A stretch of 64,000 bases of DNA from an uncultured Deferribacteres bacterium (GTDB taxonomy: Bacteria > Zhuqueibacterota > JdFR-76 > DREG01): NCBI GenBank assembly GCA_913009825.1, contig CAJVYQ010000005.1:1-64000 (forward strand), written 5' to 3'. This document shows positions 17,847 to 26,491 of this stretch, in pieces (the first letter of the stretch is position 1; each line of letters opens with the position of its first letter). A program made the position numbers and the translations under genes. The notes under the pieces are model-generated. The model was not told the DNA's origin. It saw nothing but the letters and a program-made list of their open reading frames with translations, and made no database searches.

Positions 17847-19295
17847 TCAACGACTACCGTTAAGACTACCCAAAACAGCACGTTCCGAAGATTCTTTGAA
17901 CGTTTTGATACCGGCGAATATTTTTTCTGCAACTTTTTGACGATATTTTTTCGTGCGCAGTTTCTTTGCTTCGGAAGGATTGGAGATGAAACCGACCTCC
18001 ACTAATATCTTTGGCATGGAAGTTCCGATAAGCACAATTAGATTGCTCTGTTTTACTCCACGATTCTTGGTATTTAATGCACGGGGGAGCTCTTTCTGCA
18101 CAGCGGCGGCCAGCTCATGGCTTTCCTGATTGAAAGAGTTCTGTGCCATGGCCAGCAGAATGTAGTTCTCATCGGAAAAATTTGCATAAGTTTCCGACCA
18201 GGAATCTTCATATTTGATGACCGAATTCTCCTTCTCGGCAATTGCCCGGTCAGATTCGGTACGAGCCAGACCCAGACAATAAGTTTCCACACCTTTTGCC
18301 GACCTGCTGTAGTTATTTTTAACCGCATTGGCATGGATGCTTACAAACAGTTTGCCGCCATTCCGATTGGCAAAGGCAGATCTTTCCCGCAATTCAACAA
18401 ACCTGTCGGAATCCCGCGTCATTAATACATCGACATGTAACTTTTTTTGCAGCAATTTTTTCAATCGTTTTCCCACATCCAGGACAACATCTTTTTCTTT
18501 TAGTCTTCCGTATCCGATGGTTCCGGGGTCTTTGCCTCCATGTCCGGGATCGATGATGATTTTATCGATCAGCCATTTTTTTCTTTCCTGCTCCAGATCA
18601 ATAATCATATTATCGGGTATTTTTTTACTGGTACGCACGGAGACCAAAATTTCATTACTGCTGCTGGAGATTGAAATATCCTCTTTTTCCACCGGCTTTT
18701 TCAGATGAAAGGACAATTGAGCGGACTCTTCAAACTGAATGGGCACCAATTTTCTAATAATGCCGACGGAGCGATTGGATCGCAAACGCGTAGAATCGAT
18801 TCTGCCGCCGTAAATATCCACATACATCCAGCCCTGGCTCAGACGTACCGCCAGATTGGGGAGATCAAACTTTCTTAATGTGGCTATGCGGATCAGGGTA
18901 CCGTTTACTTTTTCTTCAACATTAACGGCCAAAATATTAACTCTCTCCTTTACCAGAGAAAGAGTGTGGGTATCGGTATTGTATGAAATAGGTATTGGGG
19001 AATAAACAGAGATCAGATCGATAAAATAATTCAGTGGAACCCAGATACCGTTTTCATCAAAATCGGTGCTGATGGGCATTTGGAAAAATGCATTATCAAT
19101 CATGATGAATGGATTCAGGGCGGTTACCTTTACTTTATGATTCCCAAGGTAAACGACAATTTTTTTGGCCAAATCGTTATAGTACGTGCGCGCTTCCAAA
19201 AGGTCTGCCAATTCACGCACCGGGACAAAATCGATGCCTTTATACAAACGGGAAGAGAGAGAAGAAAAATATTTCCCATTGCCGGACGTTACCAC
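17847..19295 (-). CDS. N-acetylmuramoyl-L-alanine amidase (Amidase_3) with N-terminal beta domain
   Basis: A periplasmic zinc enzyme that cuts the amide bond between muramic acid and the stem peptide. The catalytic domain, roughly residues 240-465 of this frame, shows IIIDPGHGGKDPGTIG (zinc His), LMTRDSDRFVELRERSAFAN, LFVSIHANA (zinc His) and LVEVGFISNPSEAKKL (catalytic Glu). The N-terminal 220 residues look like an AMIN or copper-amine-oxidase-like beta domain (GKYFSSLSSRLYKGIDFVPV). The first standard start is this GTG (19295), but the frame is open and clearly coding for 32 more codons upstream with a signal peptide; see 19296-19391. It lies downstream of the rhomboid gene in the same operon. 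Confidence 0.85.
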   Translation of the reverse strand: MVTSGNGKYFSSLSSRLYKGIDFVPVRELADLLEARTYYNDLAKKIVVYLGNHKVKVTALNPFIMIDNAFFQMPISTDFDENGIWVPLNYFIDLISVYSPIPISYNTDTHTLSLVKERVNILAVNVEEKVNGTLIRIATLRKFDLPNLAVRLSQGWMYVDIYGGRIDSTRLRSNRSVGIIRKLVPIQFEESAQLSFHLKKPVEKEDISISSSSNEILVSVRTSKKIPDNMIIDLEQERKKWLIDKIIIDPGHGGKDPGTIGYGRLKEKDVVLDVGKRLKKLLQKKLHVDVLMTRDSDRFVELRERSAFANRNGGKLFVSIHANAVKNNYSRSAKGVETYCLGLARTESDRAIAEKENSVIKYEDSWSETYANFSDENYILLAMAQNSFNQESHELAAAVQKELPRALNTKNRGVKQSNLIVLIGTSMPKILVEVGFISNPSEAKKLRTKKYRQKVAEKIFAGIKTFKESSERAVLGSLNGSR

Positions 19296-19391
19296 ACGTA
19301 CCCGGTCCTGAGCTCGGCTAATATCTGGTTTGCAGAAAATAATAAGAAGGGTAAAAATAAAAAATACTTTTAACCGCTTGCTAAATTCCAG
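19296..19391 (-). other. Signal-peptide-coding extension of the amidase lacking an ATG/GTG/TTG start
   Basis: Reading in frame upstream of the amidase GTG gives EFSKRLKVFFIFTLLIIFCK and then PDISRAQDRVRV: basic residues, a hydrophobic core and a plausible cleavage after SRA. This is a convincing signal peptide for a cell-wall hydrolase. No ATG, GTG or TTG lies between it and the in-frame TAA that ends the rhomboid gene (19422-19424). The best candidate is a CTG at 19391, or initiation coupled to the rhomboid stop 30 bp upstream. Confidence 0.6.
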
Positions 19392-19421
19392 TTCCGGGAA
19401 ATTGATCAGCGTTTTTGTCCG

Positions 19422-20258
19422 TTAATTGGGTTTTGATTTTTTAGACAGGTCTTCACTGGCTCTCTTCAGAATATCCTTTTCCGTCCGGGAGAGCCGTTTG
19501 TAACCGATCTCATTAATTTTATCAAGAATTTCATCTACCTGCCGTTGCAAATCCTCCGGTTTTTCTGCGCGGTAGACCTTCATTTTTACTTTTTTAGGTT
19601 GCACTGTTTTTTTTATTTGATTGAGAACTTTCTGTGTCCGCCAATCCGATTTAAGATAGAGAAAGCCAATTAACATGCCGCCCAAATGAGCAAAATGTGC
19701 TACACCGTCGTGTGTGCCGAACAGATTGGAGACACCGGAAAAAATGGAAATGAGCGCCATCATCATCACCAGATATTTGGCTTTCATGGAAACAGGCAGT
19801 ACAAAAAATATAAGCAGGGTGATGATTCTTTCCGGAAACAGCAGGCCGAATGCCAACATTATACCGTACACCGCGCCGGATGCGCCGATTATCACGGAAT
19901 GCATTCCCAGGCTAAACAAGAAACCAAACAGACCGGCGCCAATCCCGGTAATGAAATAATATTTGAGGAATTCCCTGGTGCCCCACGCTCGCTCCACTTC
20001 ACAACCAAAAATCCACAATACAAACATGTTAAAAAAAATGTGAAAAAAACTGCCGTGGAGAAACATGTAAGTAATAAATTGCCAGACGGCAAAATAGCCG
20101 ATCACCATGTTGGCACTCAGACCAAACCAATGGATCAGAGCCGGGCCAAAGATGAGCTGCAACAGGTAAATGCCCGCATTGGCGAAAAGTATCCATCTTA
20201 CGCCGGGAGTTAAACCGCCGCCAAATCCTAATTGAAAATTATCCGAATAATATCTCAT
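19422..20258 (-). CDS. Rhomboid-family intramembrane serine protease
   Basis: 278 residues with six or so membrane helices. The catalytic motif GASGAVYG puts the nucleophile at Ser127 and the partner His in HFAHLGGM at about His191. The conserved HGSFFHIFFNM (68-78) supplies the oxyanion-hole residues. A charged C-terminal tail (about 205-278) is probably cytoplasmic. Rhomboids cleave membrane-anchored substrates within the bilayer; the substrate is unknown. Its stop directly precedes the signal-peptide frame of the amidase, suggesting coupled expression. Confidence 0.92.
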   Translation of the reverse strand: MRYYSDNFQLGFGGGLTPGVRWILFANAGIYLLQLIFGPALIHWFGLSANMVIGYFAVWQFITYMFLHGSFFHIFFNMFVLWIFGCEVERAWGTREFLKYYFITGIGAGLFGFLFSLGMHSVIIGASGAVYGIMLAFGLLFPERIITLLIFFVLPVSMKAKYLVMMMALISIFSGVSNLFGTHDGVAHFAHLGGMLIGFLYLKSDWRTQKVLNQIKKTVQPKKVKMKVYRAEKPEDLQRQVDEILDKINEIGYKRLSRTEKDILKRASEDLSKKSKPN

Positions 20259-20311
20259 AATTTTATCAGCTTATAAATGCTTTTCGGCAAAAACGGCTGA
20301 AATCTTTCATT

Positions 20312-20977
20312 TTATCTTTCAAAGCGCAGCCCCAGACGAAAACCGGGGCCGGAAAGATTAACCTCTGTCCAGATAGGCAACCCGTTTTCCGTTTTCCCCC
20401 TATCCCGTTTCAAACCGGCATCGTTGTAAAAAGCCTCCGCTATTAAATAAGAACGGGAACCCATCTTATACATCATGCCCAATCCAAGCTGCCACATTAC
20501 TCCATGGTAGAAACGCTTCTCCGATACATCCGCACTGTAATTACTCTCCCGGTTCCACATCAGTGCATATCCCAAACCGCCATCCAGAAAATAGGTGAAC
20601 GGCATACTACCGCTTAATTTAATAGTGACTGTGCCCATTATTGGCAGAGCCGTTGTAGTGAATTCCATATCCCGCTGGATCTGATGTTCCACTAAACCGC
20701 CTTCGGAAACACTTTTAGCCACTTCGCTGTCCTTTGTATACGTGCGTTGAAACAGATCCACACCAAAGCCCAGATCCACAATTTCATCCACCGCGCCGCT
20801 CATGTTAATGCCGAACAGAGCACCGCCTTTGACATCTTTGGGATTGAAATAGCCAATTTTTATGGTAGTAGATTGGGATCGATGCCTCCCCCAATATCGC
20901 CGGGCCGAACTATCGGAGGCAATAAAAAAGATCAACAGAAAAATGATGCTCAGTTTCAGATAAATCGTTCTTTTCAT
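20312..20977 (-). CDS. Predicted outer-membrane beta-barrel protein
   Basis: 221 residues with a signal peptide (LSIIFLLIFFIASDSSA). The mature part is built of alternating hydrophobic/polar strands with many Gly and aromatic residues and ends in GPGFRLGLRFER, like an outer-membrane beta-barrel strand. No specific family is recognised. Its spacing to rhomboid (54 bp) suggests it heads or belongs to the rhomboid-amidase-secDF cluster. A role in the envelope is likely; transport activity is not shown. Confidence 0.65.
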   Translation of the reverse strand: MKRTIYLKLSIIFLLIFFIASDSSARRYWGRHRSQSTTIKIGYFNPKDVKGGALFGINMSGAVDEIVDLGFGVDLFQRTYTKDSEVAKSVSEGGLVEHQIQRDMEFTTTALPIMGTVTIKLSGSMPFTYFLDGGLGYALMWNRESNYSADVSEKRFYHGVMWQLGLGMMYKMGSRSYLIAEAFYNDAGLKRDRGKTENGLPIWTEVNLSGPGFRLGLRFER

Positions 20978-21124
20978 TGCACATCTCCTTTTAGTTAAAA
21001 CATCATCCGTTTTACTCCGGGAGCAGGTAATCGTTCAAAATCATTTCCGCTTTCATTGAACAGATAAAGGATATAAAATTTTCGTTTCTAAATCAAGGTG
21101 AATTTAAAAATTTAAGGTAACTAT

Positions 21125-23320
21125 TCAGCTTGGTTTCTTTTTGCCTGCTTCCCGCCCCGGGGGAACAACTTTCGCTTTCCCGGCATCTTCAATCAAATGA
21201 AAATCAACTAACCGCTCTTCCGGGACAACACGGATCACCTTTATTTTCACCCGGTCACCCAAACGGTAAACAACACCGGAGGTTTTCCCGACAAGCCGGA
21301 AGTTTGCTTCATCGTAGATGTAGTAATCGGAAGTTAAATCTTTAACATGCACTAAACCGTCAATCAGATAATCGACGATTTCCACAAAAATGCCGAACGG
21401 AACGATGCCGGAAATGATACCATTATATTCTTCGCCCAGTTTATCGGTCATAAATTCCACTTTTTTCATTTTGATGGATCGTCTTTCCGCTTCCATGGCA
21501 TTAATTTCCTGATCCGTGGCGATCCGGCATATTTCCGGCAATTCCAGCCTTAATTGGGCTAACCGCTCCTCGGCAGGTTGCCCGGCGTATTCCTTGAGCA
21601 AACGGTGCACGATTAAATCCGGATACCGGCGAATGGGCGATGTGAAATGGGTGTAATGATGGAACGCCAAACCAAAATGCCCAACATTTTTGGTGTCATA
21701 TTTGGCCTTCATCAACGAACGTAACATGACCTGGTTGATGATATCTTCTTCAGGCAGCCCTTTCGCCTGCGCCAAAACATCGCTTAAATGTTTGGCATGA
21801 ATGCGCTTTTTCCCCTTAAATTCAAATCCCAACGACTTAACCAGATTGGCAAAATCCGAAATCTTTTCTTTGGTTGGTTTTTCATGAATCCGGTAAACAA
21901 AAGGCCATTTTCTGTTCAATTGATACTTTTCCGGCAAGCGCAGCGCTATGTGTTCCGCAACCACGCGGTTGGCAAGCAGCATAAATTCCTCGATTAACCG
22001 GTGCGATTCCAGACTCTTTTTCCTGTGAATAGCAACCGGCCGCCCTGATTCATCTAATTCAATTTTCACTTCGGTCGTTTCAAAATCCAGACTGCCGGCT
22101 TGCAATCTGGCCCGGAACAACCGTTGACTCAGGTCGCGCATCTCTGTTAAATCTTGCACAAAATCGCCTTTTCCGGACTTGAGGATTTCCACTACTTCTT
22201 CATAAGAAAATCTCCTTTTGCTGCGAATCACGGAAGGTTTGATTTCATAATTCAGCACGCTGCCTGCTCTGTCCATGGTCATCAGCACGCTGAAAGTCAG
22301 CCGATCCTGATCTGCCTGCAAACTACAGATTTGGTTAGAGAGTTTTTCGGGCAGCATGGGAATCACGCGGTCGACCAGGTACACACTGGTTGCCCGCTTC
22401 AACGCTTCTTTGTCTGTTTCGCTGCCCTCTTCCACAAAATGGCTGACATCGGCGATGTGGACACCTAACCGGAATTTTCCATTAGCGATTTTTTCCAATG
22501 AAACCGCATCATCAAAATCTTTGGCGTCTTCCGGGTCGATGGTAAAACAATTCAGTTGACGCAGGTCTATTCTGTTTTCCAAATCCCGTTTCCTGAGTTT
22601 GCCGGTTATTTGCGCTGCTTCCCGGTCAACTTTTTCAGGAAATGAAAGCGGTAAATTGAAAGCATACGCCACCGAGGAAATATCCACACCCGTATCTTTC
22701 GGGAAACCCAGTATTTCCACAATCTGCCCGGTGGGATTCAAGCCGGTCTCTTCCCAATAATCGATGGTCACCGCCACCTTTTGCCCGGGCTCGGCCCTTT
22801 TGGAAAAATCATCATGGATGATAATATCCCAGGGAATTTTCAGATCGTCGGGAGCGACGAAATTAAAATATTTCCCTCTCTTGTACGTTCCAACAATGAA
22901 CTTTCTCTTTCTTTCGATCACATGATCTATTTTCCCTTCCGCCAACAATCCTTTTCCGGGCTGGGCAAATACCTGCACTGCCACCAAGTCGCCATCCAGG
23001 GCGGTAGCCATGTTCCGCTGACTGATGAACAATTCCTGATCACTCTCCGTCAGTTTCACAAAACCGTAACCCTGCGTTTTCACTTTTAAAGCGCCTATTG
23101 CCAAAGTCGGTTTTTTCTTGTATTGATAGACGTTTCGCCCAACTTTGGCGATGACACTTTTTTGCGCCAGCGACCGTAACAGGTTTCTGAATTCCGTGTA
23201 CTCTGTTTGTGGTATTTCCAGAAAGCAGGAAATGGTTTTACTTTTAAATTTCCGGCCGGGTTGTTTTTCCAGAAAGCCAAGTATTTTAGGTTGCAATGTT
23301 TTTTTTGTTTTTTTTGTCAT
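21125..23320 (-). CDS. rnr: Ribonuclease R
   Basis: 731 residues, usual length. A processive 3'-5' exoribonuclease that degrades structured RNA. Order: an N-terminal winged-helix-like segment, cold-shock domains (about 70-220), the RNB catalytic domain with FTIDPEDAKDFDDAVSLE (the Asp cluster binding Mg2+) and HYTHFTSPIRRYPDLIVHRL, and an S1 domain near the end (GEEYNGIISGIVPFGIFVEI). A short basic tail follows (EAGKKKPS). It appears monocistronic: the gap to the next genes on both sides is larger than 100 bp. Confidence 0.96.
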   Translation of the reverse strand: MTKKTKKTLQPKILGFLEKQPGRKFKSKTISCFLEIPQTEYTEFRNLLRSLAQKSVIAKVGRNVYQYKKKPTLAIGALKVKTQGYGFVKLTESDQELFISQRNMATALDGDLVAVQVFAQPGKGLLAEGKIDHVIERKRKFIVGTYKRGKYFNFVAPDDLKIPWDIIIHDDFSKRAEPGQKVAVTIDYWEETGLNPTGQIVEILGFPKDTGVDISSVAYAFNLPLSFPEKVDREAAQITGKLRKRDLENRIDLRQLNCFTIDPEDAKDFDDAVSLEKIANGKFRLGVHIADVSHFVEEGSETDKEALKRATSVYLVDRVIPMLPEKLSNQICSLQADQDRLTFSVLMTMDRAGSVLNYEIKPSVIRSKRRFSYEEVVEILKSGKGDFVQDLTEMRDLSQRLFRARLQAGSLDFETTEVKIELDESGRPVAIHRKKSLESHRLIEEFMLLANRVVAEHIALRLPEKYQLNRKWPFVYRIHEKPTKEKISDFANLVKSLGFEFKGKKRIHAKHLSDVLAQAKGLPEEDIINQVMLRSLMKAKYDTKNVGHFGLAFHHYTHFTSPIRRYPDLIVHRLLKEYAGQPAEERLAQLRLELPEICRIATDQEINAMEAERRSIKMKKVEFMTDKLGEEYNGIISGIVPFGIFVEIVDYLIDGLVHVKDLTSDYYIYDEANFRLVGKTSGVVYRLGDRVKIKVIRVVPEERLVDFHLIEDAGKAKVVPPGREAGKKKPS

Positions 23321-23426
23321 AATTGTTTTATTTGGTTTCCTTTAATTTAGTATCATTAAAACGGCTGCCGGTTTACAAACCGGAATGTCAACAGATGGGT
23401 GTGTTTGACATCTCAAACAAAGGAGA

Positions 23427-23717
23427 TTAATGATGATATTCATGTAAATATTTCTGTAAACGGCGGATAAACTTTTTTGCATTTTTCAATTGAATTTCTG
23501 CCTCTTCCCTGCTTATAATATAAAAATCTTTGTCATCACTATCATTCCGAAATTTGTAAGCCGCCATCAGTATTTTGGAATATTCTATTTCAAATATTTA
23601 GGATCGGTTGATTGACTGAGAGAACTTTTTGTTCTTCAGCATAATTTCAGACGTTTCCAAATCATCCGGAGCCTTTTCTATGCGGTATTTCGACAAATCA
23701 ATTATTCGATCATCCAT
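23427..23717 (-). pseudogene. HEPN-domain toxin, internally deleted
   Basis: Starts at ATG 23717, overlapping the end of the MNT gene by eight bases. The first 39 codons encode the HEPN N-terminus (LSKYRIEKAPDDLETSEIML and KFSQSINRS), then a TAA. The same frame resumes with EYSKILMAAYKFRNDS and YIISREEAEIQLKNAKKFIR and ends at 23427. The central YYAIFHAxRALL helix and its surroundings, about 35-40 residues in the family, are missing, so a deletion joined the two ends. HEPN proteins are RNases paired with MNT antitoxins. This one cannot fold normally. Confidence 0.75.
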
Positions 23718-24039
23718 AAATCACAATGCCTTCCTTGCTAATATTTTTATAGAAAGGTAAATATTGTGACAACTCGTTGTAACGATGAACCGTCTCTTCA
23801 GTTATCGAGATTAATATGTTATGATTTAGAGATGACTCTGACATGATATCGGCAATGGGGAATTTACTTTTCCTTAATCGATCTTCAGATTCGTCCACCA
23901 ACACCATAAAATCGATATCGGATTCATCTGTCTGCCTGTTTTTTGCATAAGAGCCATATAATATTATCTTTTTCAGTTTATCTCCAAACAACATTGTAAG
24001 GTTTCTGTTCATTTCGGAAAACAGTTTTCTTTGATTCAT
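23710..24039 (-). CDS. MNT-type nucleotidyltransferase (antitoxin of a HEPN/MNT pair)
   Basis: 109 residues from the ATG at 24039, chosen because CCGGAG lies eight bases upstream. An ATG at 24081 is in frame but sits inside a hairpin. The fold signature GSYAKNRQTDESDIDFMVLV holds the GSxA loop and the Asp pair (DID) of minimal nucleotidyltransferases. In HEPN/MNT modules this protein neutralises the HEPN RNase, in studied cases by AMPylating it. Here it is intact while its toxin gene (overlapping by eight bases) is broken. Confidence 0.85.
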   Translation of the reverse strand: MNQRKLFSEMNRNLTMLFGDKLKKIILYGSYAKNRQTDESDIDFMVLVDESEDRLRKSKFPIADIMSESSLNHNILISITEETVHRYNELSQYLPFYKNISKEGIVIYG

Positions 24040-24073
24040 AATATTCTCCGGAGATAAAATTATCTTAAAGACC

Positions 24074-24100
24074 GATTCCATCGCTTAAAGCGATGGAATC
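24074..24100. repeat. Perfect 13-bp hairpin between manB-like gene and MNT gene
   Basis: GATTCCATCGCTT and AAGCGATGGAATC pair perfectly around one base. The hairpin includes the upstream in-frame ATG (24081) of the MNT gene and lies just after the phosphohexomutase stop (24115). It could attenuate read-through or hide that start. No T tract follows in the minus direction. Confidence 0.55.
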
Positions 24101-24114
24101 TGTATCTATTCAGT

Positions 24115-25503
24115 TTAACCTTTTACTATCTGTATTTCATCGGGATTTAATTTTTCCACAGACGGATATTCCGCCAGTTTCCCGGCAAAGATTCCCATAA
24201 TCTTTTTCAGCTTGTCTTCCGTCTTCGCTTCGAAGCGCAATACCAGCACCGGCTGGGTGTTGGAAGCACGAACAAGTCCCCAGCCGTCGCCGAACAGCGC
24301 ACGCACGCCGTCAACATCGATGACATCGTATTTTGATTTGAAATATTCTACCAACTCTGCCACAATCCGGAATTTTTCCTCTTCCGCACAAGTTACCCGG
24401 ATTTCCGGCGTAGAGTAAAAAGCCGGGATTTCATCGACAATTTGCGCAAATGTTTTATCCGATTCGGAAAGAATCCGCAATAGAAGCGCCGACGCATAAA
24501 TGGCATCATCAAAGCCGTAATAATTTTCACTGCAAAATATATGGCCGGACATTTCACCGGCTAACGGCGCCTTCTCTTCCCGCATTTTTGCTTTTAACAG
24601 CGCATGGCCGGTTTTCCACATCATCGGCACGCCGCCATATTTTTCTATCTGTTCGGGCAAGCTTTGCGAACATTTCACATCGAACAACACTTTGGCGCCG
24701 GGATTGCGGGACAACATATCCCGGGCGATAACCGCCAGCAAACGATCGGCAAAAACAGGCCGGCCCAAATTATCGATAATACCAACCCGGTCGGAATCGC
24801 CATCGTAGCCAACACCCAAATCGGCGCCTTCGTCTACCACTTTTTCCCGTAGCGGCTGAATATATTTTAACACAGTTGGATCCGGCAAATGATTGGGGAA
24901 ATTACCATCCGGTTCGCAAAAAATACATTCCACGTCAAATCCTTTTTCGGTGAAAAATGATTTGGTAAAAGGTCCTGCCGTGCCGTTTCCGGGATCGATA
25001 ATGATCTTCAGCTTCCGCTCGAAATCAAACTTACTGTCCAGCATTTTACGGTATTCCGGCAAAACATCCCGCTTCTGCACACTCCCGCTGCCGGTCTCCA
25101 GATCATTACTTCCTATTAATTTTCGCATCTCCTGTATTTGCCCGCCGTAAACGGAACTCATGCCAAGATTCATTTTCAGACCGTTGTATTCAATTGGATT
25201 ATGGCTGCCGGTAACCATCAAACCCCCATCCGTATTAAAATGAGCAATGGAGAAATAGAGCACCGGCGTGGGAACGGTGCCGATATCGATCACATTTACA
25301 CCGGTACTGGTAATCCCTTCGATGACGGCCGCTTTCAAACCGGGAGAGGTCAAACGCACATCGCAACCGACAGATACCTGTTTTGCACCATGCCGTTGCA
25401 CAAAAGTACCGTACGCTTTGCCAATTTCTCCCACAACTTCCACAGTTAAATCTGTAGCTACAATACCACGGATATCGTATTCCCGAAAAATAGCAGGATT
25501 CAT
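24115..25503 (-). CDS. Phosphomannomutase/phosphoglucomutase
   Basis: 462 residues, four-domain alpha-D-phosphohexomutase. It interconverts hexose-6-phosphate and hexose-1-phosphate for sugar-nucleotide synthesis. Domain 1 carries TGSHNP with phosphoserine Ser100; domain 2 the Mg2+ loop DGDSDR; domain 3 the sugar-recognition loop GEMSGH; and domain 4 the phosphate loop RASNTQPVLVLRFEA. All are intact. It is closest in look to the bifunctional ManB/AlgC type. It lies 63 bp after prmC on the same strand, perhaps at the end of the rho-prfA cluster. Confidence 0.94.
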   Translation of the reverse strand: MNPAIFREYDIRGIVATDLTVEVVGEIGKAYGTFVQRHGAKQVSVGCDVRLTSPGLKAAVIEGITSTGVNVIDIGTVPTPVLYFSIAHFNTDGGLMVTGSHNPIEYNGLKMNLGMSSVYGGQIQEMRKLIGSNDLETGSGSVQKRDVLPEYRKMLDSKFDFERKLKIIIDPGNGTAGPFTKSFFTEKGFDVECIFCEPDGNFPNHLPDPTVLKYIQPLREKVVDEGADLGVGYDGDSDRVGIIDNLGRPVFADRLLAVIARDMLSRNPGAKVLFDVKCSQSLPEQIEKYGGVPMMWKTGHALLKAKMREEKAPLAGEMSGHIFCSENYYGFDDAIYASALLLRILSESDKTFAQIVDEIPAFYSTPEIRVTCAEEEKFRIVAELVEYFKSKYDVIDVDGVRALFGDGWGLVRASNTQPVLVLRFEAKTEDKLKKIMGIFAGKLAEYPSVEKLNPDEIQIVKG

Positions 25504-25566
25504 TCATTCCTCCTTTGATCCGTTTCAGATGATATTCAGTTTGATCTAAAATCCATTTTAAAATGA

Positions 25567-26463
25567 TCACACCCGGTCATTTCTTCCTACTTGCAGCACC
25601 CTTTCAATCCCGGCCAGATCCCGACGTAAATCAATAAACCTGAACCCATGTGATGCAAAAATTTCTTTCACGGGATCTGCCTGTTTATGGCCGATTTCCA
25701 CAAAAACGGCGCCATCTTCTTTAAGCAGCCGGGCGGCAGCGCCGGCAATTTTTTGATAATAATAACCGTTCTGCTCGCCATCCCGCAGAGCAAGATGAGG
25801 TTCATGTTTTAAAATTCCCCCGGAGAGGAATTCAAATTCATGTTCCGGAATATATGGCGGATTAGAGACAATGTAATCAAATTTAGCCTGAAATACATTC
25901 ACAAAATTCTCGTGAGTGAAATTACTGCGAAAAAAATGCACCCTCGCGGTACAATTATTTTCCCTGCAATTCGCAGCCGCAATTCGCAAAGCCGCCGGAG
26001 AAACATCGATGGCCACAACATGAATAAAAGGCAGGTAGTGGGCAAGGCTCACGGCAATGTTGCCGGAACCGGTGCCAATATCCAAAATCCATTTTTTTCC
26101 CCCGGTCCGGCAAGTCTCAATCACCCACTCAACTAAAGTCTCCGTATCCGGGCGCGGGATTAAAACAGCGGGCGTTACTTTGAAAGGAAGCGACATGAAT
26201 TCGGTTTTACCAAGAATATATTGCATCGGTTCATCTGTCAGACGACGACGAACCAAATTTCTGTAAGTGGTTAATTCAACCTCGTTCAGGGGACGATCAT
26301 AATTCAAATAAAGCCGGACTCTGTCCATTTGCAGTGTATGTGCCAACAACAATTCGGCATTAAGGCGAGCATTTTCAATTTGATGTTTTTTAAACAATTC
26401 GACCGATGTTTTTATGAGTTCGGCCAAACGCCAATGCTTTGATTTCATTTCATTTTGATTCAA
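25567..26463 (-). CDS. prmC: Peptide chain release factor N5-glutamine methyltransferase
   Basis: 298 residues. It methylates the Gln of the GGQ motif in release factors using S-adenosylmethionine. It has the N-terminal helical release-factor-binding domain, the SAM-binding motif ILDIGTGSGNIAVSLA, and the catalytic VSNPPYIPE. It sits 28 bp behind prfA, its own substrate, the classic gene order. The C-terminus ends in the family's RRDLAGIERVL pattern. Complete. Confidence 0.96.
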   Translation of the reverse strand: MNQNEMKSKHWRLAELIKTSVELFKKHQIENARLNAELLLAHTLQMDRVRLYLNYDRPLNEVELTTYRNLVRRRLTDEPMQYILGKTEFMSLPFKVTPAVLIPRPDTETLVEWVIETCRTGGKKWILDIGTGSGNIAVSLAHYLPFIHVVAIDVSPAALRIAAANCRENNCTARVHFFRSNFTHENFVNVFQAKFDYIVSNPPYIPEHEFEFLSGGILKHEPHLALRDGEQNGYYYQKIAGAAARLLKEDGAVFVEIGHKQADPVKEIFASHGFRFIDLRRDLAGIERVLQVGRNDRV

Positions 26464-26491
26464 ATAAGATTTGAAACGGCAAACATAGTAA

